Source of the DNA: Phoronis ovalis | Lineage: Eukaryota; Phoronida; Phoronidae | Direction of reading: 5' to 3' | NCBI GenBank assembly: GCA_028565635.1 | Contig: JAOXYB010037251.1 | Coordinates: 1 to 13,610 of the forward strand | Length of the DNA stretch: 13,610 nt | Part shown: one piece after another, positions 1 through 8,825 of the stretch | Numbering within the stretch: the first letter of the stretch is position 1 | Layout of the letters: each line of letters begins with the position of its first letter | Position numbers and translations under genes: made by a program | The notes under the pieces: generated by a model | The model's database searches: none | Told to the model about the DNA's origin: nothing | What the model saw: the letters and a program-made list of their open reading frames with translations, nothing else

Positions 1-271
1 TAATGTAAAAATCCAATAATCTTAAAAAAATATAATCCTACACATTGGATGGGCATTAGACATGACAAATGTCTTGTCATCTTTTAAAGTCAATTTAACA
101 GTGGTTTATTATTCTTAAAGTTCAAAAAAACATGTTATCAGATATTTTTTCCAGAATTTACATAAAAATTATCCTAATATAATTTGTGTATTGATTAAAA
201 GTTAAATTGATCCAAATTTACGTTTTACCTAATATTAGATGTACTGAAGGTATTTCATTCTATTTATTTAG

Positions 272-324
272 GCAGCTACTCTGGTGGCCATGTGTCCACC
301 ATCTAAGAACATTCGCATTAGAAG
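272..324 (+). CDS. CATSPERE: CatSper subunit, visible exon 1
   Basis: The acceptor is TATTTATTTAG ending at 271 and the donor is AG|GTATGA at 325. The exon opens in phase 0 and ends in phase 2. It codes for a piece containing MCPPSKNIRIR. A CP(P)-K-I-R strand of this type precedes the membrane-proximal beta domain in CatSper delta/epsilon proteins. Upstream exons must lie left of the window, because there is no start codon or signal peptide. Confidence 0.72.
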
Positions 325-3300
325 GTATGAAACTGACTTGTCAAATTGAGTATTTCTTTTTTTTGCTAAAAGCTGTCTTGTTCTAGTATTATTCCCCTTC
401 CAAGTATTTATACTTAATATTGGGGTCATGTTTTTTCAAATTCTTATGTACTTATTAGACTACTTGATAATCATTGCACTGAGTACTGAATCCAGGGATT
501 CGGAATCTTACAATATTCGAATTATTTCTTTCTGTATTGCACTTAGCTATACTTTGGGATCAGACCCTGGAAGTTTTTTCTTACTAGTTATTTCTTTTTT
601 GGTTTCAGACAACATATACAAGATGAAACTTGTTATGACAGAAAAGATCACTCATATGATATTCAAAAGTAAGCACAACTTTTTTCTAAATATTAAATAT
701 TAATACATGAAATTTGTACAAAGTCAAATTAAGGCAATATATTTTTTGAATATTTCCTAATATGGACAGTACACCTGTGTAGATAAAGTCCTATTTAAAG
801 GCAGAATTTAAATTCTGCTTGGCAGTACTGGTATTATTAATCTGCATCGTATGTTATTATTGCAAGTAACTGTCCTAGTTACAGATGCAGGTATATAATT
901 TAATTGAAGTTTTACCTGCATAAAGGTGTATGAAAGATATAAATTAGCTTAAATATTTAACCCAATACATTTTGACATTGCTTTGAAATTCTTCTCTGAA
1001 ATGACTCAGTTAAAAGATATTTCATTCCTATTGATGGATAGATCCTCCATATGTAAAAATAAGTAAAATTAGTTTAATTTTGATATGCTCGCCATATAGG
1101 CCTATATGTATTTTATGATTATGTCGTTTTCGAAACATGTTCGTTTTCGCATAATTGCAAAAACTTGTTACATGACTACTTGTAATAAGACGAAGAAGCA
1201 GTGCTATTCTCAACACTTTCATGGTCAGAGTCACATATTACTTGATTCACTCCATTGACATTTCATGGAGGTTGTATTTATGCATTCTTCAATATGCTCT
1301 CGTTAGCAATCTTATATTGATTAACTTTTGATTTTAGAAAATATATTGATAAAAGTTTTCAACGAGAGTCTCCAACTACAGTTTCTAATGATGTTGTAAA
1401 ATTTCCATACGACTATGTCAACTTGGGCTGTCCTATAAGAACATATTATGTGGAAACGTTTAAGCCAGTTATAGACATGTGAGTAATGAGCTATATAATT
1501 TTGTGTGTTCTATATAATTGTGAAAAATGTATTTCTTGATTTCAAAACTTTGAACAGTGTATCCTGGACTCAATTAATTACCATTTCATGTCCACCTTAA
1601 GGAGCTTTTAAGATGCTATTCCACTGTATTCTTAACTGGAGTTATTGTATTGTGAAGAAAGTGGTTGGTGACGGTACACACCTAAGTGACAGTAATTTTT
1701 ATAATATATTTATTATGCAAATGGTAATATGTATAATCCACAGTAAAAAATTATGTGAGTAATTGTGTATCCAGTTCAATTTTGAATTGACATAAAATAA
1801 TTAGTAACTTTTTACAAAAAAAACTTTAAAAGAATAATTATTTCCTTAATTACAGTTACATGGGTAATACCTTTGTAAAAGAGCTGGATGCCGACTTTGT
1901 AATGTATGAAGTTAATGGTGTGATGGCTTATACATATAACACTACAGTTAAACAAGCTGGATGTAAGAGAAAATCTCAGACATGGAAAGAACAGCTGGCA
2001 ACTGATCCAATACCTCGCACCGCATGGACAAAATTTGTAAGTTTATACCTTAATTGTTTAAATTACTGTTTATTATAACAATTAGATTTTATGCAGTACA
2101 TATTATTTATCTCATCATTATCATCATCATAATTATTGTTTTCATGTATAACATTAATTTTGTCATCATATTCATCATCACTAAAACTGTTCATTCCGGC
2201 ATCCATTGCATCATTATCTTACAGTAGGTTTCCGAGTTATGCTCTTCTGTATAATTATACAAAATACTGGTTTGTGATGCGGTTAAATGACGTCAGAAAA
2301 ATCTGAGTAACTGTCACACACCAATATATTTAGTACTTTATCGGGAGTAGGTTTCTGAGTTATGCTCTTCCATATATACAAAATACTGGTTTGTGATGCG
2401 GTAAAATGGCGTCAGAAAAATCTGAGTAACTGTCACAAACCAGTATATTTAGTACTTTATCAGAAGAGCATAACTCGAAAACCTACTGTATTAAACACCA
2501 CTAACAAATCTTCATTTATAATTTTTGGTACAATTGGCGGCATGGCTCTCTGGCAGTCAACAGTATCTTATTTATTTTATTTGTTTGAGTGTGTTAATTA
2601 TTGAAATTATAAGGTAATTGTGATAAAACTAATTAAATATTATGTTTTCCTGGTAGAACTACAGGAGTTGCCTTGAAGAACCAGTGAACAGCGATGAAGA
2701 TATTAGTGTACAAGACCCTAGCACAGAATATGAAATACTGAATAAACATACTAGGAATGGGCTTCTTTGGGAGTCATTAAACTATATATTTGTTTTTCAA
2801 GTTACTGTAGTCGACCGAAACATAAGGTAAAGAAATAGACAGTTTCTAGTAATCCACTGGTATTGCAGCATAATAAGGTTCTTACAACGACTAAAAGATT
2901 TAAGCACGTACATCATTGATTTGAGGCCCAAACATACTATCAGTACTAGATTTCAAAATTGAGATTTTTATGGCCCTCTAGATGCAAATGTTAAACTGTC
3001 ATACAATCATAAGAATGCTTGTGCTAAGAACCCATCGCAGGGCACAATAATGTAACATAGAAGCTGCTCTAAATTCCCTATATATTCTGTGTTCATAGCA
3101 TAAGCATGTATAACAACCAGAATCATAGTTAAGACCCAAGTTTGACAGCAAGCATATGATTGTATTAATATATCTATTATAAGAAAATACTATAAATTAG
3201 AGTGGGTGTTATCAGCTATAAAAATTGGCTTGAAAGTTACCGATGGATTATAGTATTTAAACACATAGTAATAAAAAAATGAAATACAGTTTTTACAGGT

Positions 3301-4305
3301 TTTAAGAGGTTTATTGTGTGATTGAAACTTAACTTTTCAGCTTATTATCCAATCGAAAGACTATAGCTTAGATAATTTGCTTCCTTACAATTTATAGTGT
3401 GTGCATCATAATTAAAAAAAATCAGATATATTATTGATTTTTCGTTACATTACACAACTGAATATGTTCACCTAATGATATGTTTTCAAAAATGTAATAT
3501 TATGTGTTCTTACGTGCAAGTTTGAAAATTTAAAATTCTGATATTTCTGTCTTTTGTAATCGTTGAGTGATCAACTATACCCCCCAGGTCAAGTATCGGG
3601 AATTTTTTTCTTTGCAGTTATTGTAATCTTAGTACAAAATTTGCTGTTGAAGTTTATGGTGCTGCACCTAAATCTGATATTCCTACATTGATTATTGTCG
3701 GTGCAGGAACTGCAGTGATGTTAATTCTGTTTTACATCAGTTTCCTTCTTAAACTCAATGATGAGAGACAAATAAGAGGAAAAGATCAGATATTAGATAG
3801 GATGAAAAAAGTTCAATATGCAGTTGACGAGTATGTATGAAAGAAATGTTACATTTAAATATTGAAGTATGTTAAATAATTTGTTTGAACAGTTTTGAAA
3901 CTGCGTTCCGAATAATGAGGAGATACTTAAAAAAAAATTATATGAGTGATTGCAATGGAAGGCCTTGTAATGATCGATACATTTTGTTATAATTTTAGAT
4001 AAATATTCAGGTATGCGACATCATTCTAATCCCAAAATTAAATCTGACTGCTGATTTAACTCATTTTACTGCAAATCGTAAATACTGACTTGTCAAATTT
4101 GTCATTTTGTTAATGTTTTAAAAATACTATATAAGGCCATGTAAAATAGATTGGTCCTGAGTCTGTGTGATCAAACCAGAGTGGAAATATACAAATTTTT
4201 TTTTTCCATTTTAGATACTATACTGGAAAATATGGCTCAGACTTTGTAATGCCATCTTACTCAAGAATGGAATCTATGGACATCCATCCATCAGAACACG
4301 GATAG
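272..4305 (+). CDS. CATSPERE: CatSper channel auxiliary subunit, epsilon/delta family (3' part of gene, 7 exons)
   Basis: Partial gene; its start lies left of the window. The coding exons are 272-324, 609-668, 1338-1478, 1856-2036, 2657-2826, 3618-3830 and 4215-4305. All are bounded by AG...GT and keep one frame, giving the last 302 residues and the stop TAG at 4303-4305. Hallmarks: a GCP-containing segment before DADFVMYEVNG (residues 96-106); an NTT...QAGC...QTW block (113-128) followed by NYRSC; a VFQV...D...YCNLSTKFAVEVYG segment just outside the membrane; one hydrophobic helix at about 224-246; then a charged tail of about 55 residues. This order matches the C-terminal domain of CatSper epsilon and delta, single-pass extracellular subunits of the sperm Ca2+ channel that drives hyperactivated swimming. 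Epsilon rather than delta is judged from recalled motifs, so the paralogue is less certain than the family. Five of the six introns are phase 2; the fourth is phase 0. The convergent neighbour starts its stop codon 2.6 kb away. Confidence 0.82.
609..668 (+). CDS. CATSPERE: CatSper subunit, visible exon 2
   Basis: The acceptor TTTTTTGGTTTCAG ends at 608 and the donor AA|GTAAGC begins at 669; both are strong. The exon is phase 2 to phase 2 and codes for 19 full codons, including DETCYDRKDHSYDIQ. A different frame across this region is also open for 91 codons, but it runs through the intron and does not splice to the neighbouring exons. Confidence 0.75.
801..818. repeat. 18-bp perfect palindrome in a CatSper intron
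   Basis: GCAGAATTTAAATTCTGC is perfectly self-complementary. It lies in the intron 669-1337, 24 bp before a pair of overlapping hairpins (842-921). Confidence 0.7.
842..921. repeat. Overlapping inverted repeats in the same intron
   Basis: CTGCATC (842-848) pairs with GATGCAG (884-890) around an inner GTAACT/AGTTAC stem. The right arm also pairs onward: ATGCAGGTA (885-893) with TACCTGCAT (913-921). The two folds exclude each other. The pattern looks like a MITE remnant. Confidence 0.5.
1338..1478 (+). CDS. CATSPERE: CatSper subunit, visible exon 3
   Basis: The acceptor TTTTGATTTTAG ends at 1337 and the donor AT|GTGAGT begins at 1479. Phase 2 to phase 2. It codes for an extracellular strand region containing FPYDYVNLGCPIRTYY. 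The tyrosine-rich lead-in to GCP is a recognisable CatSper delta/epsilon signature, and its cysteine is a likely disulfide partner. Confidence 0.78.
1856..2036 (+). CDS. CATSPERE: CatSper subunit, visible exon 4
   Basis: The acceptor TTTCCTTAATTACAG ends at 1855 and the donor TTT|GTAAGT begins at 2037. Phase 2 in, phase 0 out. This is the most diagnostic exon. It has ELDADFVMYEVNG, then a possible N-glycosylation site NTT, then QAGC and QTW, with P..AW near the end. It is open as a 72-codon ORF from the ATG at 1860, but that methionine is internal to the spliced frame. Confidence 0.82.
2109..2182 (+). repeat. Interrupted ATC/TCA trinucleotide microsatellite
   Basis: Runs of TCATCATTATCATCATCAT (from 2112) and GTCATCATATTCATCATCAC (to about 2181) are separated by AT-rich sequence. 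This is an impure, probably old, microsatellite in the intron, just left of the MITE. Confidence 0.7.
2222..2488. mobile_element. Tc1/mariner-type MITE in a CatSper intron, TA target site
   Basis: A 267-bp non-coding element lies between TA dinucleotides at 2220-2221 and 2489-2490. Its terminal inverted repeats start CAGTAGGTTT. Counting the flanking TA, 29 of 30 bases pair between the left end (2220-2249) and the right end (2461-2490). The only mismatch is a C/T change in CCGAG versus TCGAG. Short TIRs beginning CAGT next to TA are typical of Tc1/mariner derivatives; the family assignment is inference. There is no transposase ORF. Inside are two tandem units of about 120 bp, listed separately. 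It sits in the 620-bp intron 2037-2656, in neither exon. Confidence 0.85.
2223..2460 (+). repeat. Tandem duplication inside the MITE (two units of about 120 bp)
   Basis: The sequence beginning AGTAGGTTTC at 2223 recurs at 2346, an offset of 123 bp, and continues to about 2460. Both copies have GAGTTATGCTCTTC, then ACAAAATACTGGTTTGTGAT, then GTCAGAAAAATCTGAGTAAC, then ATTTAGTACTTTATC. Differences are scattered (AAATGACG versus AAATGGCG, for example), so the duplication is not brand new. The second unit holds a perfect 14-bp inverted repeat, 2383-2396 against 2433-2446. In the first unit this repeat is damaged by two changes. Confidence 0.85.
2657..2826 (+). CDS. CATSPERE: CatSper subunit, visible exon 5
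   Basis: The acceptor TTTTCCTGGTAG ends at 2656 and the donor AG|GTAAAG begins at 2827. Phase 0 in, phase 2 out. It starts with NYRSC, the cysteine strand that follows the tryptophan motif of exon 4. It then codes for an acidic loop (NSDEDISVQD), YEILNKHT, and the strand YIFVFQVTVVDRN, which leads into the juxtamembrane sequence of the next exon. Confidence 0.8.
3618..3830 (+). CDS. CATSPERE: CatSper subunit, visible exon 6 with the transmembrane helix
   Basis: The acceptor TTTTTTTCTTTGCAG ends at 3617 and the donor GA|GTATGT begins at 3831. Phase 2 to phase 2. It codes for SYCNLSTKFAVEVYG, the conserved segment next to the membrane, followed by a single hydrophobic helix (about residues 224-246). 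After it comes a charged cytoplasmic stretch with KLNDERQIRGKDQ. If the donor is not used, the frame meets TGA at 3838-3840 after only two more residues, so intron retention gives a shorter tail. Confidence 0.82.
4215..4305 (+). CDS. CATSPERE: CatSper subunit, last exon and stop
   Basis: The acceptor is a T-rich tract with TTTCCATTTTAG ending at 4214. The exon joins in phase 2 and codes for the last 30 residues: a tail with YYTGKYGSDF, then SYSRMES, ending SEHG, with TAG at 4303-4305. The open frame, strong pyrimidine tract and matching phase support it. The alternative end in unspliced exon 6 (3838-3840) cannot be excluded without transcripts. Confidence 0.72.
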
Positions 4306-4521
4306 CTTGTTTGCTACACATAACTTTGTTGTTTATTGTTACAATATTTTGTATCACAGCTAGTTTTTTTTTCAGTTAGTACATTTAATGTAAAGCAAAG
4401 CATGTTGGACATTTTTTAAACATGATTGCATGTGTTCTCAACTTTTTTATAAATTACCGCGCCCTTTTCAATATTGGGAGAAAATGTGAAATTTGAGCGC
4501 TAGCGTTGTTCTCTAAAAAAA

Positions 4522-4556
4522 ATACAGAAATTAAACTATTTTCAAAATTTCTGTAT
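4522..4556. repeat. 11-bp perfect hairpin in the CatSper 3' flank
   Basis: ATACAGAAATT (4522-4532) is perfectly inverted as AATTTCTGTAT (4546-4556) across a 13-base loop. If the transcript runs to the AATAAA sites, this would fold in the 3' UTR. No known element is recognised. Confidence 0.6.
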
Positions 4557-4710
4557 AGCTTAGAAACAATTATTTGAAGTTATATATTTTGTAACGCAAC
4601 AAATATAAAATACATATCCCTTTAGTGGCAAACTTTGGATTATGGACAACTAAAAGTCCTATTCTTCATATATCCGAATGTATGAGAAGGGATTTAAATT
4701 ATGATAACAT

Positions 4711-4789
4711 AATAAATAGTATTACGTTTTTTTTATTTAATAAAATGCAAAGCTGTGTTATATACAATTGAAATTTGGTGCACAATAAA
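4711..4789 (+). terminator. Candidate polyadenylation signals for the CatSper gene
   Basis: AATAAA occurs at 4711-4716 and 4784-4789, about 410 and 480 bases after the stop codon. Each is next to T- or A-rich sequence. ATTAAA at 4530-4535 is a further candidate. In DNA this AT-rich the hexamer is common by chance, so the choice is open. Confidence 0.35.
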
Positions 4790-5919
4790 TAAAAAAAATA
4801 ACAGAATGAAATGAAATCATTCCTTACAAATCAAAAATGAAATGAACCACATAGGAATGGTTGAGATATTATGGAAGCTATTTCTTTTGGACACTTTAGA
4901 CATATCCTGTTTAGGTTGTAGTTCTCGGAATGAATGGTTATAACACTGTGCAATCTTTAATTTATGACTATTAGATTTAATTATCATTTTATTAAACCTT
5001 GATTGTAGTATCTCTATTATATTGCCCGAAATAAAATTATAAAAAATGTGATCCATACAAAACACAACCTCAAAAGTTATTTCATTTTGGTTTTTGTGTT
5101 CATATAATTCATGCTAACTCTAAAATTTAATGAACAAGTTTTTTAGCCATGGTGCTTATAAAATTACAGTATAACATGAACAGTTGGTTAGCTTATAACA
5201 ATAAATTGAGCTTCTTGCAGAGTACCTAGTAATGGAGATAGTTGAAGGTTACATAATATACCCAAAATGTAGATTTGTACTAAATTGAAATAATGTAATG
5301 AATCATTCTAATCCGATATAAAGTAATGAATTTATTGTATATTTCCTTTAATTTAGAAAACATGTCTGTGTATTGACTTATGGCTTCTATAAGTTATAAC
5401 ACTTTGAATGCATTATTTCTTAGTTAATTGAAATATTACAAATTCTAATGGCTTTGGAGTTCTAGCAGTCATCCTTAATTGATGTCTGTAGATTGCCTAT
5501 CCATTTCCTTAGTGTTTGCAAAAATTGAAAGTTTCAAATTTATTGTAAAAAATAACAGAATAAAATTAAAATTTTATAAATATTGGTCATTTGAAATAAA
5601 TATGAGGTTACTTAATAATATCATACTGTATAGTATTTTCACCATTTGGCTGTGAGCGCAATCTAGCAAGTCTATTGCTGTTTTAAATACTACATACACC
5701 TAATTTAATATATAAAATTTTAGTTGTTGCAATAAAAAGTGTTGAAACAAATCAATGTTTCTGATCTTTTTGAGTAAAAAAATAAAATTAAAAACCTAGA
5801 TATAAAAAAAATAATTAACTAAATCGCATATTGTCAGGGTCACATATTCTGCACAATTTTCTACTACAACTAGAAGTGCCTTTTAGCAAGGGCAAGGAAG
5901 ACTCATCAACGGTTGCTCA

Positions 5920-6360
5920 CTTGACCTTAGGATTATTTTTAAACGGGCAAGCTAAATGAACATTATTTTAAATTTAGCTACTTTTTACTCTTTGACTTCA
6001 TGACCCCAAATTGACTTATTGACCTCTGAATGACCTTTATGTTACATAAAACCTAAATGCTGAAAGTTCAATACACTGACCTCGGTGATAAACTCTTAAT
6101 GATCTTTTAATTGTTTAACCTTTTATGAAATTTCAAGAATTATTTTGTTTGCCGTACAATGATTAAATGACCCCTAAATGACATAAAAAACATTCTTAGA
6201 AGGTTCAAGTAATTTTAAGATTTTGACCTCTAAATGATCTTCTGACCTGGATGCATTCTACCCCGGGAATGTCACATGTCAAAGCCTATAATACCAGTTC
6301 TTGAATGTGACAACAAAAAAGAAAAATAGGACAGCACCTAAATGATCTAAAAAATCATCA
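5920..6360. repeat. Degenerate TGACCT-rich cluster with direct repeats spaced 5 bp
   Basis: The words TGACCT, TGACCC and AAATGATCT recur many times. One pair is perfect: TGACCT at 6020-6025 and 6031-6036, separated by 5 bases. The same 5-base spacing with one or two changes recurs at 6168-6184 (TGACCC then TGACAT) and 6224-6240 (TGACCT then TGATCT); another TGACCT follows at 6243. The consensus looks like an 11-bp unit TGACCTCTAAA. It could be a decayed simple tandem repeat or repeat-element remnant. Read on the other strand, the perfect pair is a DR5 of AGGTCA, the layout known for retinoic-acid-receptor sites. Function is not shown. Confidence 0.5.
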
Positions 6361-6916
6361 AAATGAACTCTGTGTGAGCAATTTTAGAAGTGTGACCTGA
6401 CCACAATTTGAAAATTGGAGAAAAAAGAATCTCGATAATAACGAGAATTGTGTCAAAATTAGAAACATTTTAAAATCGATAACTAGGATTCTCAAATATA
6501 TAAAAGTAACATTTTCTACATTTTGTTACACGTTTTAAAGGCGAGCCCATATCAACGTTTTGCAGCGGAGATCAGTTTACAGTTACCTTAGGATTTCCCC
6601 CTGCTAAATTAGTGAGATATTGCATGGTTCGGAACAATTGGCCACCAAATTACGAGTCTGGATATTCTTCTAAAATTAACAACTTTAACACATTTGCTTT
6701 TTGTCATATAATTTTAATTCGAAAATGCTGGGAAATTTGCTGAATATAGCATGGAGATTCATAAAATACAAACTTGCCAAGGAATTGTGATCTCGTCTGC
6801 AAAAGCATGACATTTTTAATATTAAATGTAGTAATTGTAATAATATATGAACTTATGACCTTTTCAGAGGGTGACTAAAGTCATTATTTGCACGATAAGA
6901 ATAAATATTTAATTAT
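6361..6916. other. Intergenic sequence, 3' flank of the FN3 gene
   Basis: No gene seen. A short hairpin (TCTCG/CGAGA, 6430-6446) and a less AT-rich island at about 6537-6655 (GGCGAGCCCATATC ... GGTTCGGAAC) stand out from the surroundings. The island has no open frame or complete RNA polymerase III boxes that I can recognise. It may be a repeat fragment. Confidence 0.4.
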
Positions 6917-7618
6917 TTACACTTTAGTATTAACTTCAATACTGGCAACTGGAGCTTGTTCATATCCAGAGTATCGGTGATCAAGCCGCTGGGAAATATT
7001 TTTATCTTGGCCCTCACTAACACCATCTTCAGTGCGACGTTTCATGTCGTGTTCAAATTTCCTTCGTTTCCAATGTAAGCACCCGGCTAATATAATTAAT
7101 ACAATAACAGAAACGGTAATTGTCAAGGCAACGATACTGTCTAGACTTATAATAGGTATGGTCATTAGTTGTTTGCATTCTGTATCAACGAATTCTTGGT
7201 GAGACACGTTGTAATAGCCAACACTGAAAAGTTCATTCATCGTGGAATACCACGCGGAGACACACACGTTATAGCTAGTGGAAGCTTGAAGTCCCTTTAT
7301 TGTAAATTGTGAAATAGAGGATGGCAGAAGATTAGTCGGAAGAACATCATTCTCATTATCAACATCATAGTGAACCTGATACTGGGTAATTTCAGTCAAA
7401 TTTGCTTTCTTTACATACCATTTAACTGTCATTGTATCCACCGTGGTTTTTCCTTGCTGAATATTTATTTGAATAACTTGCATAGTTGTGTTTGCTACGT
7501 TTGGCGACATCATTTGCTGGCAGGAAATCCATGGAAGAACTAACAGACCACTGGTTAAAATAGTCAGCAGTGCATGCATGTTATATGATGGAAGTACAAT
7601 TAGAAATGACCCCATCAT
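6917..7618 (-). CDS. Small type I membrane protein with one fibronectin type III domain
   Basis: Single-exon ORF of 233 residues from the first ATG (7616-7618) to TAA (6917-6919). The frame stays open back to 7637 but only through a GTG, with a stop at 7664-7666, so 7618 is the longest ATG start. The second ATG, just after it, has A at -3 and G at +4; the one at residue 14 also has A at -3 and begins the cleanest signal peptide (MHALLTILTSG... to WISC, about 14-33). One FN3-like domain spans about 46-146: WYV at 67-69, the strand YQVHYDV, and the signature FTIKGLQ..TSYNVCVSA (105-122). C119 and C148 may pair. Possible N-glycosylation sites are at 43, 73 and 137. A membrane helix (about 157-182) is followed by KRRK and a hydrophilic tail ending TKV. 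Probably a cell-surface adhesion or receptor-like protein; ligand unknown. The FN3-TM arrangement resembles the C-terminal half of LRR-FN3 proteins but has no LRRs. A possible TATAAAA lies at 7769-7775. Confidence 0.8.
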   Translation of the reverse strand: MMGSFLIVLPSYNMHALLTILTSGLLVLPWISCQQMMSPNVANTTMQVIQINIQQGKTTVDTMTVKWYVKKANLTEITQYQVHYDVDNENDVLPTNLLPSSISQFTIKGLQASTSYNVCVSAWYSTMNELFSVGYYNVSHQEFVDTECKQLMTIPIISLDSIVALTITVSVIVLIILAGCLHWKRRKFEHDMKRRTEDGVSEGQDKNISQRLDHRYSGYEQAPVASIEVNTKV

Positions 7619-7639
7619 CTTGTTAATACTGTCATTCAC

Positions 7640-8517
7640 TATCAGAACATTCCTCTCGACTGTCTAATTGATTCAAAACCGCTCAACCAATGCCTGTAAG
7701 TATGCAAAAATAAACACCTGAAGCCAGTGTTTATTATGTCGAGGAACAATTAATAAGTAAAAACTACGTTTTATAGTCTAGAGATGTATGGAACATCTAC
7801 GTGTCTTTCACGAACAACCTTGACACTTCCCTGATGATATGTCTTATGACCTGGTTAGACTATAGGAGGCGCGAATTCGAATAATGAGAAATAATTGCAA
7901 CAATTAATTTACAGTGTTTGCCAATCAACTAAATAATATTGTAATCGTGTGAACCTGTTTCCAAAAGTCGCTGAAATAAGATCACTATAATCTAAACTAA
8001 CGGTATTATCTTTTATCCTCTTACCTGCAGTCATACAAACACGTAATATCTGTTACTTCCTATATATGGCGCTCGGTTCCTATTGTAACTTAAACCTTAG
8101 TAAAATATGCTTTACATTTAAGGTACAACAACTACAAATACATGAGAATAATACAGGTGAAACAATATTATTCTAGTATTTTACAACTCGTTCTGAAATC
8201 AATACTATACAAATACCAGCCATTATTTTTATTCATATTATATATTACTTTTGAAATACGTCATATTTATAAATAATTTAATATTGATGACTAAACAATT
8301 AGCGCTGATTATGCGTTGTATTGATCTCTGAGTGTATTGCTGTTCGCCTTCACACAACTTACCTGGAAACCTCATGTATTATTCAGTACCTCAATCTCCT
8401 TGTTTCCCGGGGACCTATAATAAGGTCATACTTGTTTTGTTTCTTAAAATATGCTGACTTTTATCTTTTAAACACACCAATTTTAAAGTTATATTTTATT
8501 TCATCTTAATGTTTTCG
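7640..8517. other. Intergenic region upstream of the FN3 gene
   Basis: AT-rich, with no coding exon recognised on either strand. It should contain the minus-strand promoter of the FN3 gene. The only candidate I can point to is TATAAAA read on the minus strand at 7769-7775, about 150 bases before the ATG. A 62-codon plus-strand ORF at 8321-8509 shows no protein features and is taken as chance. Confidence 0.5.
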
Positions 8518-8825
8518 ACTTACTCGAGAAATTAGTTTAGACACATGAAACAGGAAAATGTACAAGTAGTTTTTCAAATTGCAATGTTTTATATTTTCCC
8601 TGAATATAGCCGTATAAAATGTTTAAAATAACTTAAATTTAAATAGTTTTTATATCTATCATCACATATATATGAAGTTATTATCAAGATACTTCGTGTT
8701 AATTAACCCGAAAAAGTATATGAGTAATGACAATAAATTAAATGTTACAAAATATTGCGATGTTATATCACTCGCGTGCGTGATTTTATCACTTTGTAGT
8801 GCGATCAAAATCCACCTTGTATAAT
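8518..8825 (+). repeat. Diverged ~300-bp repeat, copy A
   Basis: Direct-orientation partner of copy B at 9031-9312. Blocks appear in the same order in both: ACTCGA.AAATTA; ACATGAAA; TTTTTCAAATTGCAA-like; TAGCCGTA; ATCATCACATATAT(A/G)TGAAGTTATTA; ATGTTACAA; ATTGCGATGTT; TTTTATCACTTT...TGCGATCAAAATCC(A/G)CCTT. Nothing codes across both copies. The identity of the element is unknown. Confidence 0.8.

Larger units (their letters stand above)
4306..5900. other. 3' flank and intergenic AT-rich DNA
   Basis: I see no gene here. An 82-codon minus-strand ORF at 4817-5065 has an unremarkable composition with no domain, no signal peptide and no splice context. I treat it as chance. Apart from the hairpin and poly(A) candidates listed separately, the stretch is low-complexity AT-rich sequence. 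Confidence 0.6.

Noticed and set aside
428-703. 91-codon plus-strand ORF
   Set aside because: It overlaps the true exon 609-668 in another frame, crosses its splice sites, and is mostly hydrophobic AT-rich read-through.
1028-1234. 68-codon minus-strand ORF
   Set aside because: It lies inside a CatSper intron and has no domain, conservation clue or splice context.
2362-2604. 80-codon plus-strand ORF
   Set aside because: It runs from inside the MITE into the intron; a chance frame over repeat DNA.
4817-5065. 82-codon minus-strand ORF
   Set aside because: AT-driven composition, no signal peptide or recognisable fold, no promoter or neighbours supporting it.
6620-6640. GGTTCGGAAC as an RNA polymerase III B box of a SINE or tRNA
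   Set aside because: It departs from the B-box consensus and there is no A box or cloverleaf upstream.
7637-7639. Start of the FN3 ORF at 7639
   Set aside because: That codon reads GTG on the minus strand; the first ATG is at 7616-7618.
8321-8509. 62-codon plus-strand ORF
   Set aside because: No protein signature; an isolated intergenic frame.
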